Positions 21,492 through 30,507 of a stretch of 64,000 bases of DNA are shown piece by piece. Position 1 is the stretch's first letter. Every line of letters begins with the position of its first letter. The translations under genes were made by a program, and so were the position numbers. Under the pieces are notes generated by a model that worked only from the letters and a program-made list of their open reading frames with translations, was not told the origin of the DNA and made no database searches. Origin of the DNA: Qipengyuania_B thermophila (GTDB taxonomy: Bacteria > Pseudomonadota > Alphaproteobacteria > Sphingomonadales > Sphingomonadaceae); the NCBI RefSeq assembly GCF_004153605.1, contig NZ_SDSI01000002.1:789883-853882 (forward strand). The letters are read 5' to 3'.

Positions 21492-22127
21492 ATGGCATTC
21501 CGTTATCTAGCGCCCTTTGGCACCGGCTCCTCGCGCGGCCTCACTGGGTCCGGCGGCGGCTCCATCTTCGACCTGCACCGGCAGATGAACCAGCTGTTCG
21601 ACAACCTTCTCGACGGCGGGCAGAGCGGCGGCGCATCCGCCATGGCCCAGCCGCTGATGGACGTGCACCAGGAGAACGGCCGGGTGGAGATCACCGCCGA
21701 GCTGCCCGGCGTGAAGGAAGAGGACATCGACATCCATGTCGAGGACGGCGTCCTGATCCTCACCGGCGAAAAGAAGGCGCAGCGCGAAAACAGCGAGACC
21801 GGCTATCGCGAGCGGTCCTACGGCCGGTTCGAGCGGCGGATCACGCTGCCCAACACCATCGACGAAGACAAGATCGAAGCCGACTTCGAGCACGGCGTGC
21901 TGACCATCACCCTGCCGCTGGCCGAGCGTCAGACCGGGCGCAAGATCAAGCTGGGCAGCAGCCGACAGCAGTCCGGGAAGGATGGCGGCAGCATCGCCGG
22001 CTCCGCCGGATCGGATGCGGAGAACGCCCTGATCGACCAGGATTCGTCTCGCGTGGGCGGTCCGGGCGGCGAGGGTGGCGAGCATCACACGCCCGGCATG
22101 GAGCAGGCCGGCGAGTCGCGCGGCTGA
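21492..22127 (+). CDS. Small heat-shock protein, Hsp20/alpha-crystallin family
   Basis: A 211-residue ATP-independent holdase chaperone. The alpha-crystallin domain covers about residues 50-145: DVHQENGRVEITAELPGV, the EDGVLILTGEKK strand, GRFERRITLP and EADFEHGVLTITLP. A conserved IKL motif (KIKLG) follows. It is longer than typical members (about 150-170) because of a 60-residue Gly/Ser/Glu-rich C-terminal extension. AGGGAG precedes the ATG at 21492. The 140 bases between the upstream terminator and the start would hold promoter and leader. I see no convincing heat-shock sigma promoter or RNA thermometer there. Confidence 0.93.
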   Translation: MAFRYLAPFGTGSSRGLTGSGGGSIFDLHRQMNQLFDNLLDGGQSGGASAMAQPLMDVHQENGRVEITAELPGVKEEDIDIHVEDGVLILTGEKKAQRENSETGYRERSYGRFERRITLPNTIDEDKIEADFEHGVLTITLPLAERQTGRKIKLGSSRQQSGKDGGSIAGSAGSDAENALIDQDSSRVGGPGGEGGEHHTPGMEQAGESRG

Positions 22128-22148
22128 GCCGGCCTAGCGGCCCTGATC

Positions 22149-22177
22149 GCGGGAGAGCGGTAGCGCCGCTCTCCCGC
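22149..22177. terminator. Strong hairpin after the Hsp20 gene, probable terminator
   Basis: A perfect 12-base-pair stem (GCGGGAGAGCGG at 22149-22160, CCGCTCTCCCGC at 22166-22177) with a five-base loop, 21 bases after the Hsp20 stop. No U tract follows, so it may terminate weakly or protect the 3' end. The next gene starts 20 bases later. Confidence 0.55.
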
Positions 22178-22197
22178 CCTTGCGGGATCCTCGCGCG

Positions 22198-22869
22198 ATG
22201 CAGGCAGTTCCTCCCAACTCCCATACGCCCGCCAGCGCGGCGCACATCCCGCGTGCCGCCAGCGGCGCGCCCCTGATGCCGCTTCCCGACGATCTTCCGG
22301 CCCGCAACTGGGGCTGGTTCGTGCTGCGCGGCGTGCTGATGCTGCTCGTCGGCGTGCTCGCCGTGCTGTTCCCCGGCCCGGCCCTGTTCGCCTTTGCCGT
22401 GATGTTCGCGGCCTTCAGCTTCATGGACGGGGTCTTCACCCTCCTCAGCGGCATCCGCCGGGCCCGCGCGGACCAGCCGCGCTGGTGGCCGCTGGCCCTT
22501 TCGGGCGTGCTGGGGATCCTCATCGGCGTCGCCTTTCTCCTGTTCCCGCTGCTCGGGACGGTGGCCTATGCGCTGATGTTCCTTGCCATGGTGATCGGAT
22601 GGGCGGCCGTGCAGGGTGTCCTGCAGATCGCCGGCGCCTGGCGCCTGCGCCGCTGCATCGACAACGAGTGGCTGCTGATCGCCGCCGGCGCGCTGCAGGT
22701 CGGCCTTGCCGGCGTGCTGACGTGGCTGCTGTGGAGCAATCCGGCCGCGACCCTGCTGTCGGTGGCGTGGGTGATCGGCTTCTGGGCGATTGTCAGCGGC
22801 GTGCTGATGCTGCTGCTCGGCGTCCGCCTGCGCCGCCATCTTGCGGCCGGACAGCACCCCGTGGGCTGA
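22198..22869 (+). CDS. HdeD family (DUF308) membrane protein
   Basis: The 223-residue protein has an N-terminal soluble part of about 40 residues and six hydrophobic helices in three pairs, the DUF308/HdeD pattern. Helix starts are near WGWFVLRGVLMLL, ALFAFAVMFAAFS, WPLALSGVLGILIGV, ALMFLAMVIGW, LLIAAGALQVGL and AWVIGFWAIVSGVL. E. coli HdeD is linked to acid stress, but the molecular activity is unknown. The ATG at 22198 is used. An in-frame TTG at 22180 is possible. It follows Hsp20, so a stress setting is suggested by context. Confidence 0.85.
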   Translation: MQAVPPNSHTPASAAHIPRAASGAPLMPLPDDLPARNWGWFVLRGVLMLLVGVLAVLFPGPALFAFAVMFAAFSFMDGVFTLLSGIRRARADQPRWWPLALSGVLGILIGVAFLLFPLLGTVAYALMFLAMVIGWAAVQGVLQIAGAWRLRRCIDNEWLLIAAGALQVGLAGVLTWLLWSNPAATLLSVAWVIGFWAIVSGVLMLLLGVRLRRHLAAGQHPVG

Positions 22870-22984
22870 GGCGCCCTCGCCCGGCACAAATGCCAGCTTG
22901 CATTCACACCGCGTTTGTCATCTAGGCGTCACACAGTGTTCGCCGCCTGCGGGGCGTGTCGCCCCCCGTGTCATCGGAGACCCC

Positions 22985-25237
22985 ATGCCCCTCACCCGCC
23001 TTCTGCTTTCGCGCACCTCGGCTCTGGCCTTTGCCGGACTGACCCTGACCGGATGCACCACCATGACCGACACCACCGCCACCGCCACCGCCATCGCCCG
23101 GCCCGCCGACCCTTCCGCGGCCGCCGCCGCGGACACCCGTCCGGCCGAGGAGGTGGTCGGCGCCACCGGCTACTTCGCCCGGCCCAGCACCCTGCCCATG
23201 CGCGCGCCCGACTTCCGTCAGATCCGCGACGAGGAGTTCCTCCCCGCGTTCGACACGGCCATGCGCGCCCACAATGTCGAGATTGCCCGCATCCGCGACA
23301 ATCCGGCCGCGCCGACCTTCGACAACACCATCGTCGCGCTGGAGACCAGCGGGCAGATGCTGAACCGCGTCGCCGCCGTGTTCTTCGCCCTGACCGGCGC
23401 CCACACCAACGACACGCTGGACGCGGTGAACACCGAGATCGGCCCGCGGCTCGCCGCCCACAGCGACGCGATTCAGCTCGATCCCAAGCTGTTCGCGCGG
23501 GTGAAGGCGGTCTATGACAATCGTGCCGCGCTGAACCTCGACCGCGAAAGCCTGCGTCTGCTCGAGCGCACCTACGAGAACATGGTCCAGGCCGGGGCGC
23601 AGCTGACCGACGCCCAGAAGGAGCAGGTGCGCGCCATCAACGCCGAGCTGTCGACGCTGACCACCGACTTCTCGCAGCGCGTGCGCGCGGCCACGGTGGA
23701 GCGGGCCGTGGTGGTGGAGGATCGGGCGCAGCTTGCCGGTCTCACCGAGGCGGAGATCGCCGCCGCGGCGACGGCGGCGCAGGAGCGCGGTCTTGCAGGC
23801 CGCTATGTGCTCGCGCTGCAGAACACGACGCAGCAGCCCATCCTGCCCAATCTGGAGAACCGCGCCCTGCGCGAACGCGTCCACCGGGCGAGCGTCAACC
23901 GCGCCGATCAGGGCGGGCCGAACGACACCCGCGCGCTGATTGCCCGCATCGCGCAGCTCCGGGCACAGAAGGCGGCGCTGTTCGGCGAGCGCGACTGGGC
24001 CAGCTACGTCATGTTCGACCGCATGGTGCGCGAGCCGCAGGCGGCGCTGGCGTTCATGAACCAGATGGTGCCCGCAATCGCCGCGACCCAGCGGCGCGAG
24101 GCCGGCGTGCTCAACGAGAAGATCCGCCAGACCGGCGGCAACTTCACGGTGCAGCCGTGGGACTGGTACCGCTATGCCGAGATGGTCCGGCGCGAGCGGT
24201 ACAGCATCGACGACAACGCCGTGCGCCCCTATTTCGAGATCAACTCGGTGCTGGAGAACGGCGTCTTTCACGCCGCCAACCAGATGTTCGGGCTGACCTT
24301 CGCCAAGCGCACGGACCTGCCCGTCTATCATCCGGACGTGTCGACCTACACGGTCTTCGACCAGGACGGCAGCGAGCTGGGCATCTTCTACTTCGACCCG
24401 TATCAGCGTCCCTCGAAGCGCGGCGGGGCGTGGATGAGCAACTTTGTCGACCAGAGCCATCTGCTCGGCACGAAACCGGTCATCTACAACGTCCTCAACA
24501 TCCCCAAGGCGCCCGAGGGAGAGCCGCAGCTCGTCTCGTTCGACAACGTCGTGACCATGTTCCACGAGTTCGGCCACGCGCTCCACGGCTTCTTCGCCGA
24601 TCAGCGCTACGCCAGCATCTCGGGCACGGCGACGGCGCGCGACTTCGTGGAATACCCCAGCCAGCTGTTCGAGATGCCGGCGACCGACCCGGCCATCCTC
24701 GCCAACTACGCCCGCCACTACCAGACCGGCCAGCCGATCCCGGCCGATCTCATCCGGCGGATCGAGGAAGCCGGCCGCTTCAACCAGGGCTACGACTTCG
24801 GCGAAGTGGTGGCCGCGGCGCTGCTCGACATGCGCTGGCACGCGCTGTCGCCGGAGCAGGCGGCGGCGATCACCACGCCCGAGCAGGTCGACGCTTTCGA
24901 GCGGCAGGCGCTGGCCGAGCTGGGGCTGGAGACGGAGCTGGTGCCGCCGCGCTACCGGTCCAACTACTTCAACCACATCTTCTCCAGCCCGGAAGGCTAC
25001 AGCGCCGGCTACTACTCCTACCTCTGGACGCAGATGCTCGACCACGACAGCCGCGAGTGGCTGCGGCAGAACGGCGGGCTGACGCGGGCCAACGGACAGC
25101 GGTGGCGCGACACCGTGCTGAGCCGCGGCGGCACGATGGACTACCTCGAGATGTACCGGAACTTCACCGGCCGCGAGCCGAACGTGCGGCCGTTGCTGGA
25201 AGCGCGCGGGCTGACCGGAGAGCAGGCTCCCCGCTGA
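22985..25237 (+). CDS. M3 family zinc metallopeptidase (Dcp/oligopeptidase A-like), lipoprotein
   Basis: The 750-residue protein has a lipoprotein signal (TLTGC, lipid-bearing Cys near residue 23) and a Thr/Ala-rich linker, and then a full M3 peptidase. The zinc site HEFGH is at residues 527-531 and the third ligand lies in the helix about 25 residues later. The C-terminal GYSAGYYSYLW substrate-binding block matches peptidyl-dipeptidase Dcp. It should cut short peptides in the periplasm or at the inner face of the outer membrane. The start at 22985 gives a normal lipoprotein signal. It ends 3 bases before the convergent gene at 25241. Confidence 0.92.
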   Translation: MPLTRLLLSRTSALAFAGLTLTGCTTMTDTTATATAIARPADPSAAAAADTRPAEEVVGATGYFARPSTLPMRAPDFRQIRDEEFLPAFDTAMRAHNVEIARIRDNPAAPTFDNTIVALETSGQMLNRVAAVFFALTGAHTNDTLDAVNTEIGPRLAAHSDAIQLDPKLFARVKAVYDNRAALNLDRESLRLLERTYENMVQAGAQLTDAQKEQVRAINAELSTLTTDFSQRVRAATVERAVVVEDRAQLAGLTEAEIAAAATAAQERGLAGRYVLALQNTTQQPILPNLENRALRERVHRASVNRADQGGPNDTRALIARIAQLRAQKAALFGERDWASYVMFDRMVREPQAALAFMNQMVPAIAATQRREAGVLNEKIRQTGGNFTVQPWDWYRYAEMVRRERYSIDDNAVRPYFEINSVLENGVFHAANQMFGLTFAKRTDLPVYHPDVSTYTVFDQDGSELGIFYFDPYQRPSKRGGAWMSNFVDQSHLLGTKPVIYNVLNIPKAPEGEPQLVSFDNVVTMFHEFGHALHGFFADQRYASISGTATARDFVEYPSQLFEMPATDPAILANYARHYQTGQPIPADLIRRIEEAGRFNQGYDFGEVVAAALLDMRWHALSPEQAAAITTPEQVDAFERQALAELGLETELVPPRYRSNYFNHIFSSPEGYSAGYYSYLWTQMLDHDSREWLRQNGGLTRANGQRWRDTVLSRGGTMDYLEMYRNFTGREPNVRPLLEARGLTGEQAPR

Positions 25238-25240
25238 GCC

Positions 25241-25558
25241 TCAGCCGCCCCGCGCCGGGTGCACGGGGCGGAGCCGGCCTCGCCAGCGCAGCGAGGCCTG
25301 GTTGAGCGCGGCGAGATCGACCGAGCCGGCCACCGCCCCTTCGCCCAGCGCGACGGCCCGGGCGAGCAGCGCGTCGCTGGCATTGCGCCAGGCGGGCGGC
25401 GCCACCTGCTCGCGCCACGGCCCGCCTGCCGCATTGTCGAGCAGGATGCGCTGGAAACAATGGTCGAAGCGCACCGGCCAGCCGCGCCCGGCGGCGAGCG
25501 CGGGCATGACCGTGCGCGTCAATGCGAACCACCGCTGTTCAAGCGCGCTCCGGTCCAT
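25241..25558 (-). CDS. Small conserved-looking protein at the end of the btu operon
   Basis: A 105-residue soluble protein, unrecognised. It has an N-terminal amphipathic helix (SALEQRWFALTRTVMPALA), a central FDHCFQRILLDNAAGGPW segment with one Cys and one His, and a C-terminal stretch ending in basic residues. Similar short proteins are sometimes labelled acetyltransferases, but no acetyl-CoA motif is visible here. It starts 14 bases after the btuD stop on the same strand, so it should be under the cobalamin riboswitch, hinting at a role in corrinoid use. Confidence 0.72.
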   Translation of the reverse strand: MDRSALEQRWFALTRTVMPALAAGRGWPVRFDHCFQRILLDNAAGGPWREQVAPPAWRNASDALLARAVALGEGAVAGSVDLAALNQASLRWRGRLRPVHPARGG

Positions 25559-25572
25559 GGCGGAAGAACCCG

Positions 25573-26301
25573 TCAGCGGCCCACCAGTGCCCGGTGCCCC
25601 GCCTCTCCGATCCACACCGCATCATGGTGCCACACGCGGGCGATGAGGCCCGGGCTGAGCACGGCCTCCGGCGTGCCGGACACGACCAGCCTTCCGCGGT
25701 CGAGCACGACCACCTCGTCGGCCTCGTTCATGGCCGCGGCCAGGTCGTGCAGCACCACGACCACCCCTGCCCCGCCTTCCGCGGCGGCGCGCAGGTGACG
25801 CATCAGGGCGGCGCGGTGCGCGAGGTCCAGCGCCGCGAGCGGCTCGTCCGCGAGGATCCAGCGCGGCTCGCCGGCAAGGACGCGGGCGAGCAGCACGCGC
25901 GCCCGCTCGCCCCCGGACAGGGTCAGCACGCGCCGCTCCGCCAGATGCGCCGCGTCCATGGCCGCAAGCGCCGCCGCGACCGGCGCGTCCGCCCGGTCGC
26001 CGTGCGGCATGCGGCCCAGTGCGACCACGCTGCGCACAGTGACGTCCCACGCGATCTCGGCGCCCTGCGGCAGATAGCCGACCGCCTGCGCCCGGCGGCG
26101 CGGATCGAGGGCGCAGAGCGGCTCGCCGTCCAGCAGGACCGTGCCCGCGGCAGGCGGCAGCAACCCGGCCAGAGCCTGCAGGAGGGTCGACTTGCCTGCC
26201 CCGTTCGGGCCGCAGATCGCCGTCACCCGCCCGCCGCGCAGCGGCAGCGTCACCCGCTCCAGCCGTCCGGGCACGCTCAGCTCGCGCGCCTCCAGCGTCA
26301 T
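25573..26301 (-). CDS. btuD: Vitamin B12 ABC transporter ATP-binding protein
   Basis: The 242-residue ATPase has Walker A GPNGAGKST (about 31-39), a Q-loop in LPQGAEI, signature LSGGERARVLLARVL, Walker B RWILADEPLAALD and the switch histidine in VVLHDLA. It belongs to the FecE/BtuD branch of iron-siderophore and B12 importers. Riboswitch control and gene order favour B12. Its ATG overlaps the btuC stop in ATGA. Confidence 0.9.
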   Translation of the reverse strand: MTLEARELSVPGRLERVTLPLRGGRVTAICGPNGAGKSTLLQALAGLLPPAAGTVLLDGEPLCALDPRRRAQAVGYLPQGAEIAWDVTVRSVVALGRMPHGDRADAPVAAALAAMDAAHLAERRVLTLSGGERARVLLARVLAGEPRWILADEPLAALDLAHRAALMRHLRAAAEGGAGVVVVLHDLAAAMNEADEVVVLDRGRLVVSGTPEAVLSPGLIARVWHHDAVWIGEAGHRALVGR

Positions 26302-27260
26302 GCCCAGCCCCTCCGCAGCCGCAGCAGCAGCCACAGGAAGAAGGGCGCCCCGATGAAGCTGAGCACGATGCCGAGGCGCAGTTCCACCATCAGCGGCAGG
26401 ATCCGCACCGCCGTGTCGGCGATCAGCACCAGCAGCCCGCCGGCAAGGGCGGCGGGCAGCAGCAGCGCCGAGGGGCGCCGGTCGGTCAGCGGGCGGACGA
26501 GATGGGGGACGATGAGGCCGACGAAGCCGATGATCCCGGCCACCGCCACGCCCGCCCCGACGGTCAGCCCGACACCCGCGACCAGCAGCCACAGCAGCCG
26601 GCCCGGCACGACGCCGAGCGACCGGGCGACGGCCTCGCCCAGCGTCAGCGCGTCGAGCGCGCGGGCGGTGAGCAGCAGCAGCGCACACCCCGACAGGATC
26701 AGCGGGGCGGCGATGGCCACCTCGCGCCAGCTCCGGTCGGTGAGCGCGCCGTTCAGCCACATCACGATCTCGCTCAGCACGAAGGCGTTGGGAGCAAGGC
26801 TGATGACGAGTGCGGTCAGCGCGCCGGCGAGGCTGGAGATCATCAGCCCGGCCAGGGTGAAGAGCGCGATGCCGCGCCCCAGCCCCGGCGGGGTGCGGCC
26901 GGCGACGAGCGCCAGCAGCGCCATCGCCGCCGCCGCCCCGGCGAGCGCGGCGGGCGGCACCGCCCACCACGGCGCCCCGGCCAGCAGCGCCGTCACCGCC
27001 CCGAGCGCCGCACCCGGAGCGATGCCGAACAGCCCCGGATCGGCGAGCGGGTTGCGCAGGTAGCCCTGCATCGCCGCGCCTGCCATGCCCAGCCCGGCGC
27101 CCACGAAAACCGCCAGCACCGCCCGCGGCAGCCGCAGTTCGGTGAGGATGAGCAGCTCCGTCGCGGACACGGGCGCACTCAGTCCGCCGCGCCCGGCGAG
27201 CAGCGACAGCGGCAGGGCGATCGCGAGCGCGGCCGCGAACACCGCCGCCGCGCGGGTCAT
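26298..27260 (-). CDS. btuC: Vitamin B12 ABC transporter permease
   Basis: A 320-residue FecCD-family permease with about ten membrane helices. Family motifs include ELRLPRAVLAVFVGAGLGMAG, MQGYLRNPLADP (coupling region to the ATPase), GIIGFVGLIVPH and the C-terminal GAPFFLWLL. It moves corrinoid delivered by BtuF through the inner membrane using BtuD. It overlaps btuF upstream and btuD downstream by four bases each. Confidence 0.92.
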   Translation of the reverse strand: MTRAAAVFAAALAIALPLSLLAGRGGLSAPVSATELLILTELRLPRAVLAVFVGAGLGMAGAAMQGYLRNPLADPGLFGIAPGAALGAVTALLAGAPWWAVPPAALAGAAAAMALLALVAGRTPPGLGRGIALFTLAGLMISSLAGALTALVISLAPNAFVLSEIVMWLNGALTDRSWREVAIAAPLILSGCALLLLTARALDALTLGEAVARSLGVVPGRLLWLLVAGVGLTVGAGVAVAGIIGFVGLIVPHLVRPLTDRRPSALLLPAALAGGLLVLIADTAVRILPLMVELRLGIVLSFIGAPFFLWLLLRLRRGWA

Positions 27261-28120
27261 TGCCGCGCCCCGGGCAGACGGCGCCGCTCGGCACCGAGGC
27301 GGGCCGCGGCGCGGATCACCGTCGGGCCGCCGCAATGAAGCAGCGCCGGATCGAACGCTGCGACGCGCATCCCGGGCACCCGCGCCAGCACCGGATGCCG
27401 CTGCCCCGCCTCGCGGCCGGCCACGAGCAGCAGCCGGGGCGGATCGCGCACCACCGCCTCGAGCGGCAGGGCCTCGCCCTGGCTGTAGCCGCGCGCCGCC
27501 GCGCCGTCGGCATGGCCGGTGCGCCGCAGCAGGTCGGCGATCAGCGTGCCGCGCCCCGGCACGATGCCGCCCGGCTGCCACAGCACGGTGTCGAGCGGCG
27601 GCGCTCCCGGTGGCGGCGCCGCAGCGGCCAGCGCCGCGTGCATCCGCGCCACCAGCCGCTCACCGGCAGGAACCTGACCGGCGAGCGCCGCGATGCGCCG
27701 CACCTGCGCGATGTTCTCGTCGATGCTGCCGGCGATGCCGAAGGTCTCCACCCGGATGCCCAGCCGCCGCAGCGCGTCCACCGTGGCGGGATCGGTGTAG
27801 GTGCTGGCGAGGACGAGGCGCGGCCGCAGCGCCAGCACCTCCTCTGCCGACCCCGACACGAAGACATGGCGCCGCGCCGCGTCCGGGGCGAGCGAGCTTG
27901 TCGCCGGATCGGCGCTCCAGCGCGACAGCGCCCGCACCTGCGCCGGCGCCGCGACCTCCACCACGATCGCGTCGAGGCACGGATTGAGGCTGACGATCGC
28001 GGGGGGCTGCGCCGTGCCGGAGGGCGGCACCTCAAGGGGCGGGGCACAGGCGGTCACCGCGCAGGCGGCGGCAAGAACCGGCCCCAGCAACGCCGCACCG
28101 GGGTGACGCCGCCCGCTCAC
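27257..28120 (-). CDS. btuF: Vitamin B12 ABC transporter substrate-binding lipoprotein
   Basis: The 287-residue protein has a lipobox (VTAC, Cys near residue 24). A class III binding-protein fold follows: IVSLNPCLDAIVVEV at the start of the first lobe, a long connecting helix around VRRIAALAGQVPAG, and LLVAGREAG in the second lobe. It captures B12 in the periplasm and docks on BtuCD. Its start codon is GTG (28120-28118), overlapping the btuB stop as GTGA. Specificity for B12 comes from the riboswitch and neighbours. Confidence 0.88.
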   Translation of the reverse strand: MSGRRHPGAALLGPVLAAACAVTACAPPLEVPPSGTAQPPAIVSLNPCLDAIVVEVAAPAQVRALSRWSADPATSSLAPDAARRHVFVSGSAEEVLALRPRLVLASTYTDPATVDALRRLGIRVETFGIAGSIDENIAQVRRIAALAGQVPAGERLVARMHAALAAAAPPPGAPPLDTVLWQPGGIVPGRGTLIADLLRRTGHADGAAARGYSQGEALPLEAVVRDPPRLLLVAGREAGQRHPVLARVPGMRVAAFDPALLHCGGPTVIRAAARLGAERRRLPGARQ

Positions 28121-30102
28121 CGGCGCAGCCGCACTCCGGCGAACACGCCGCGCGGCGTGCCGTTGTAGCCCGCCACCGTGACATTGGCGGCATCGAACAG
28201 GTTCTCCACCCGCCCGAACAGCTCCACCGTGCCGGTGAGCGGCAGGCTGGCGCGCAGGTCCACCAGCGCGTAGCCGTCGAGCCGGACCGCGTTGCGCGCA
28301 TCGTCGAAGCTGTCCCCGACCAGCCGGACGTCTCCGCTAAAGGTAAGACCGCCGGGCGCCGTCCAGTCGGCAAAGGCCGTCAGCGCATGGCGGGGCTGGC
28401 GCGCGAGGCGCGGCGTCCTGTCCGGCGCCCCGTCCGGCCGCTCCACCGCATCGGTGAAGGCATAGACCGCGCCGAGAGAAAGCGCGGCTGCGGGGCGCGC
28501 CTGCAGCTGCAGCTCCACACCCTGCGCCCGGGTGCGGGCGGTGTTGCGGTAGCTGCCGAACGGACGGGTGGCGCACAGCGGCGGGTCGAAGCTCGTGCAC
28601 GAGGCGAAGGTGATGAGATCGGCCGCGTCACGCCGCCACACGCCGGCGGAGGCGAAGAACGGGCCGTCCGCGCGGCCATGTTCCAGCGCGAGGTCGTAGC
28701 TGGTCGAACGCTCGGGCAGGAGAGCCGGGTTGCCGAAGGCGGAGAACAGCTGGAACAGCGTCGGCGCCTTGAACCCCTCGCCCGCGCTCGCCCGCACGCG
28801 CCAGTCCGGCGACAGGCGGTAGGCAACATCGCCGCCGAAGCTCCATGCCCGGCCGAAGCGGCGGTGGTCGTCCAGCCGCACCCCGGCGTGCGCCGCCAGC
28901 GCCCCCAGCACCCAGCCCGCCTGCACATAGGCGCCGGTGATGGCCGTGCGCGCGCCGGCATCGAACTGCGTCCGGTAGCGCGACCACTCGCGCTCTGCGC
29001 CGAACGCCAGTCCCAGCCCGCCGATGAGCCGATACTCGCCGCGCAGCAGCAGGCGGTCGCTCTCGCCGGTGCTGGCGAACAGCGTCGCGGAATCCGCCTG
29101 CCCGGCGCGGTTGACGCGGCCGGTGTGGGCGGCGGCGTAGCTCACCTGCACGGTGAGGTCGGTGCCGTAATGGCTTGCCCCGATCGTGCCCGAGCGCTGA
29201 GTCGTCCGCTGAACCTCGTCCGTGTCGGCAAGGGTGAAGGCGGGTGCGGGGAAGCCGTCGATGCCGAGCCGCCCGCGGGCGAGCCGCCCCTGGGCAAACA
29301 GCTCCAGCGTGGGCGACAGCTCGAGGGTCGCGGTGCCGGCCACGGCGCGCTGGGAGAAGCCGTCCGGCTCCGTCCCCGCAGCCGCGGCGGAGAAGCCGTC
29401 GCTTCGCGCCCAGGATCCCGCCACGCCCGCCGACAGGGACCCGGTCTGAAGGCCCGCGCGCGCCTGCACCAGCGCAGTGTCGCGGCTGCCGTACTCGGCG
29501 CTCGCGGACAGGCCGGGGCCGGTGCGGGTGGTAATCTCCATTACCCCGGCCATGGCGCTCGAACCCCAGATGACGCTGTTGGCGCCCCGCAGCAGCTCGA
29601 TCCGGCCGATCGTTCCGGGAACAAGGGTGCCGAAGTCGAATCCGCCCGCCGGCGCCGCCACGTCGCGCACCGGCACGCCGTCGACGAGCACCAGCAGCTG
29701 ATCGCCCGGCGCGCCGCGCACGCTGAGACTGGTGAAGGCGCCGACCGGGCCGCTGCGGCTGGCGGTGACGGCCGGAACGCGGCGCAGCACGCGCACGATG
29801 TCCGCGCCCTGAACCGCGTCGATCTCGTCCCGCTCCAGCACGGTCACGGCCTGTCCGCTCGAGGCGAGGGTCGAGGGCAGACCCCGCGCGGTGACGGTGA
29901 TGACCGGACTTTCAGCGGCCTGTCGGGACGCCGGGAAGGACGCCGGCGGCGCGGGTGGCGGCGTCTCGGCCGCCGCGTCCTGGCGGCGCAGCAGCTCCTC
30001 TAGGGCGGCATCGCCCGCGTCGGACTGCTGCGCGAGGGCGGCGCCCGGCGCGAGCACCAGCGGGAGGGCGAAAAGCGGGAATCTGGACACAGGCTTCTCC
30101 AT
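28117..30102 (-). CDS. btuB: TonB-dependent vitamin B12 receptor
   Basis: The 661-residue outer-membrane protein has a signal peptide (about 1-24), an N-terminal Gln/Ala/Pro-rich stretch and a TonB box-like segment near PVITVTARG. The plug domain (TVLERDEIDAVQGADIVRVLRRVPAV; SVRGAPGDQLLVLVDGVPV) precedes a 22-strand barrel. The end, GVFAGVRLRR, lacks the usual terminal Phe. The ATG at 30102 is preferred over the GTG at 30105. A cobalamin riboswitch lies just upstream, and btuFCD follow with 4-base overlaps, which makes corrinoid the substrate. Confidence 0.92.
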   Translation of the reverse strand: MEKPVSRFPLFALPLVLAPGAALAQQSDAGDAALEELLRRQDAAAETPPPAPPASFPASRQAAESPVITVTARGLPSTLASSGQAVTVLERDEIDAVQGADIVRVLRRVPAVTASRSGPVGAFTSLSVRGAPGDQLLVLVDGVPVRDVAAPAGGFDFGTLVPGTIGRIELLRGANSVIWGSSAMAGVMEITTRTGPGLSASAEYGSRDTALVQARAGLQTGSLSAGVAGSWARSDGFSAAAAGTEPDGFSQRAVAGTATLELSPTLELFAQGRLARGRLGIDGFPAPAFTLADTDEVQRTTQRSGTIGASHYGTDLTVQVSYAAAHTGRVNRAGQADSATLFASTGESDRLLLRGEYRLIGGLGLAFGAEREWSRYRTQFDAGARTAITGAYVQAGWVLGALAAHAGVRLDDHRRFGRAWSFGGDVAYRLSPDWRVRASAGEGFKAPTLFQLFSAFGNPALLPERSTSYDLALEHGRADGPFFASAGVWRRDAADLITFASCTSFDPPLCATRPFGSYRNTARTRAQGVELQLQARPAAALSLGAVYAFTDAVERPDGAPDRTPRLARQPRHALTAFADWTAPGGLTFSGDVRLVGDSFDDARNAVRLDGYALVDLRASLPLTGTVELFGRVENLFDAANVTVAGYNGTPRGVFAGVRLRR

Positions 30103-30207
30103 CACGAACGAATGCGCCGCTCATGACGGTGAGCCTGCCGCGGCCGAACACGACCGGACACGCTTCAGACCCGTTTGCCCCGGTACACCCCGCCCGCGGC
30201 CGAACAG

Positions 30208-30402
30208 CTGTCGCAGGCAGGTCTCCTGGCTCGCCGGGTCAACGCCTCCGCCTCACCTTCCCGTTCCGCCGAAGCGGGAACAGTGGTCCATCGAGGCGGC
30301 GCTCGCCGGTCTCAGTTGCGGGGGCAGCGCGGCATCGGGGCGGTGCGCCCCTCGCCGCTTCCCTCTTGCGCCCGCCTCGCGGCGGACACCTGCGACGCGG
30401 CG
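30208..30402 (-). promoter_or_regulatory. Cobalamin (AdoCbl) riboswitch
   Basis: Read on the minus strand, the B12 box GCGCTGCCCCCGCAACTGAG is at 30330-30311, with the conserved AAGAGGGAAGC upstream (near 30368-30358). The downstream GAGCCAGGAGACCTGCCTG (about 30232-30214) matches the typical closing segment. The leader would end about 105 bases before the btuB start. When adenosylcobalamin binds, expression of btuB-btuF-btuC-btuD should fall. The terminator or sequestering stem was not worked out in detail. Confidence 0.93.
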
Positions 30403-30507
30403 GTGCATAAGCATGCGACTGGCTGCTGGCAAGGCAGGTGATGATCCGGATCTGCGCGCCGCCCGGCACGCCGTTCAGAGGGAAACACGCGGCGGGAGGA
30501 GACGGCC

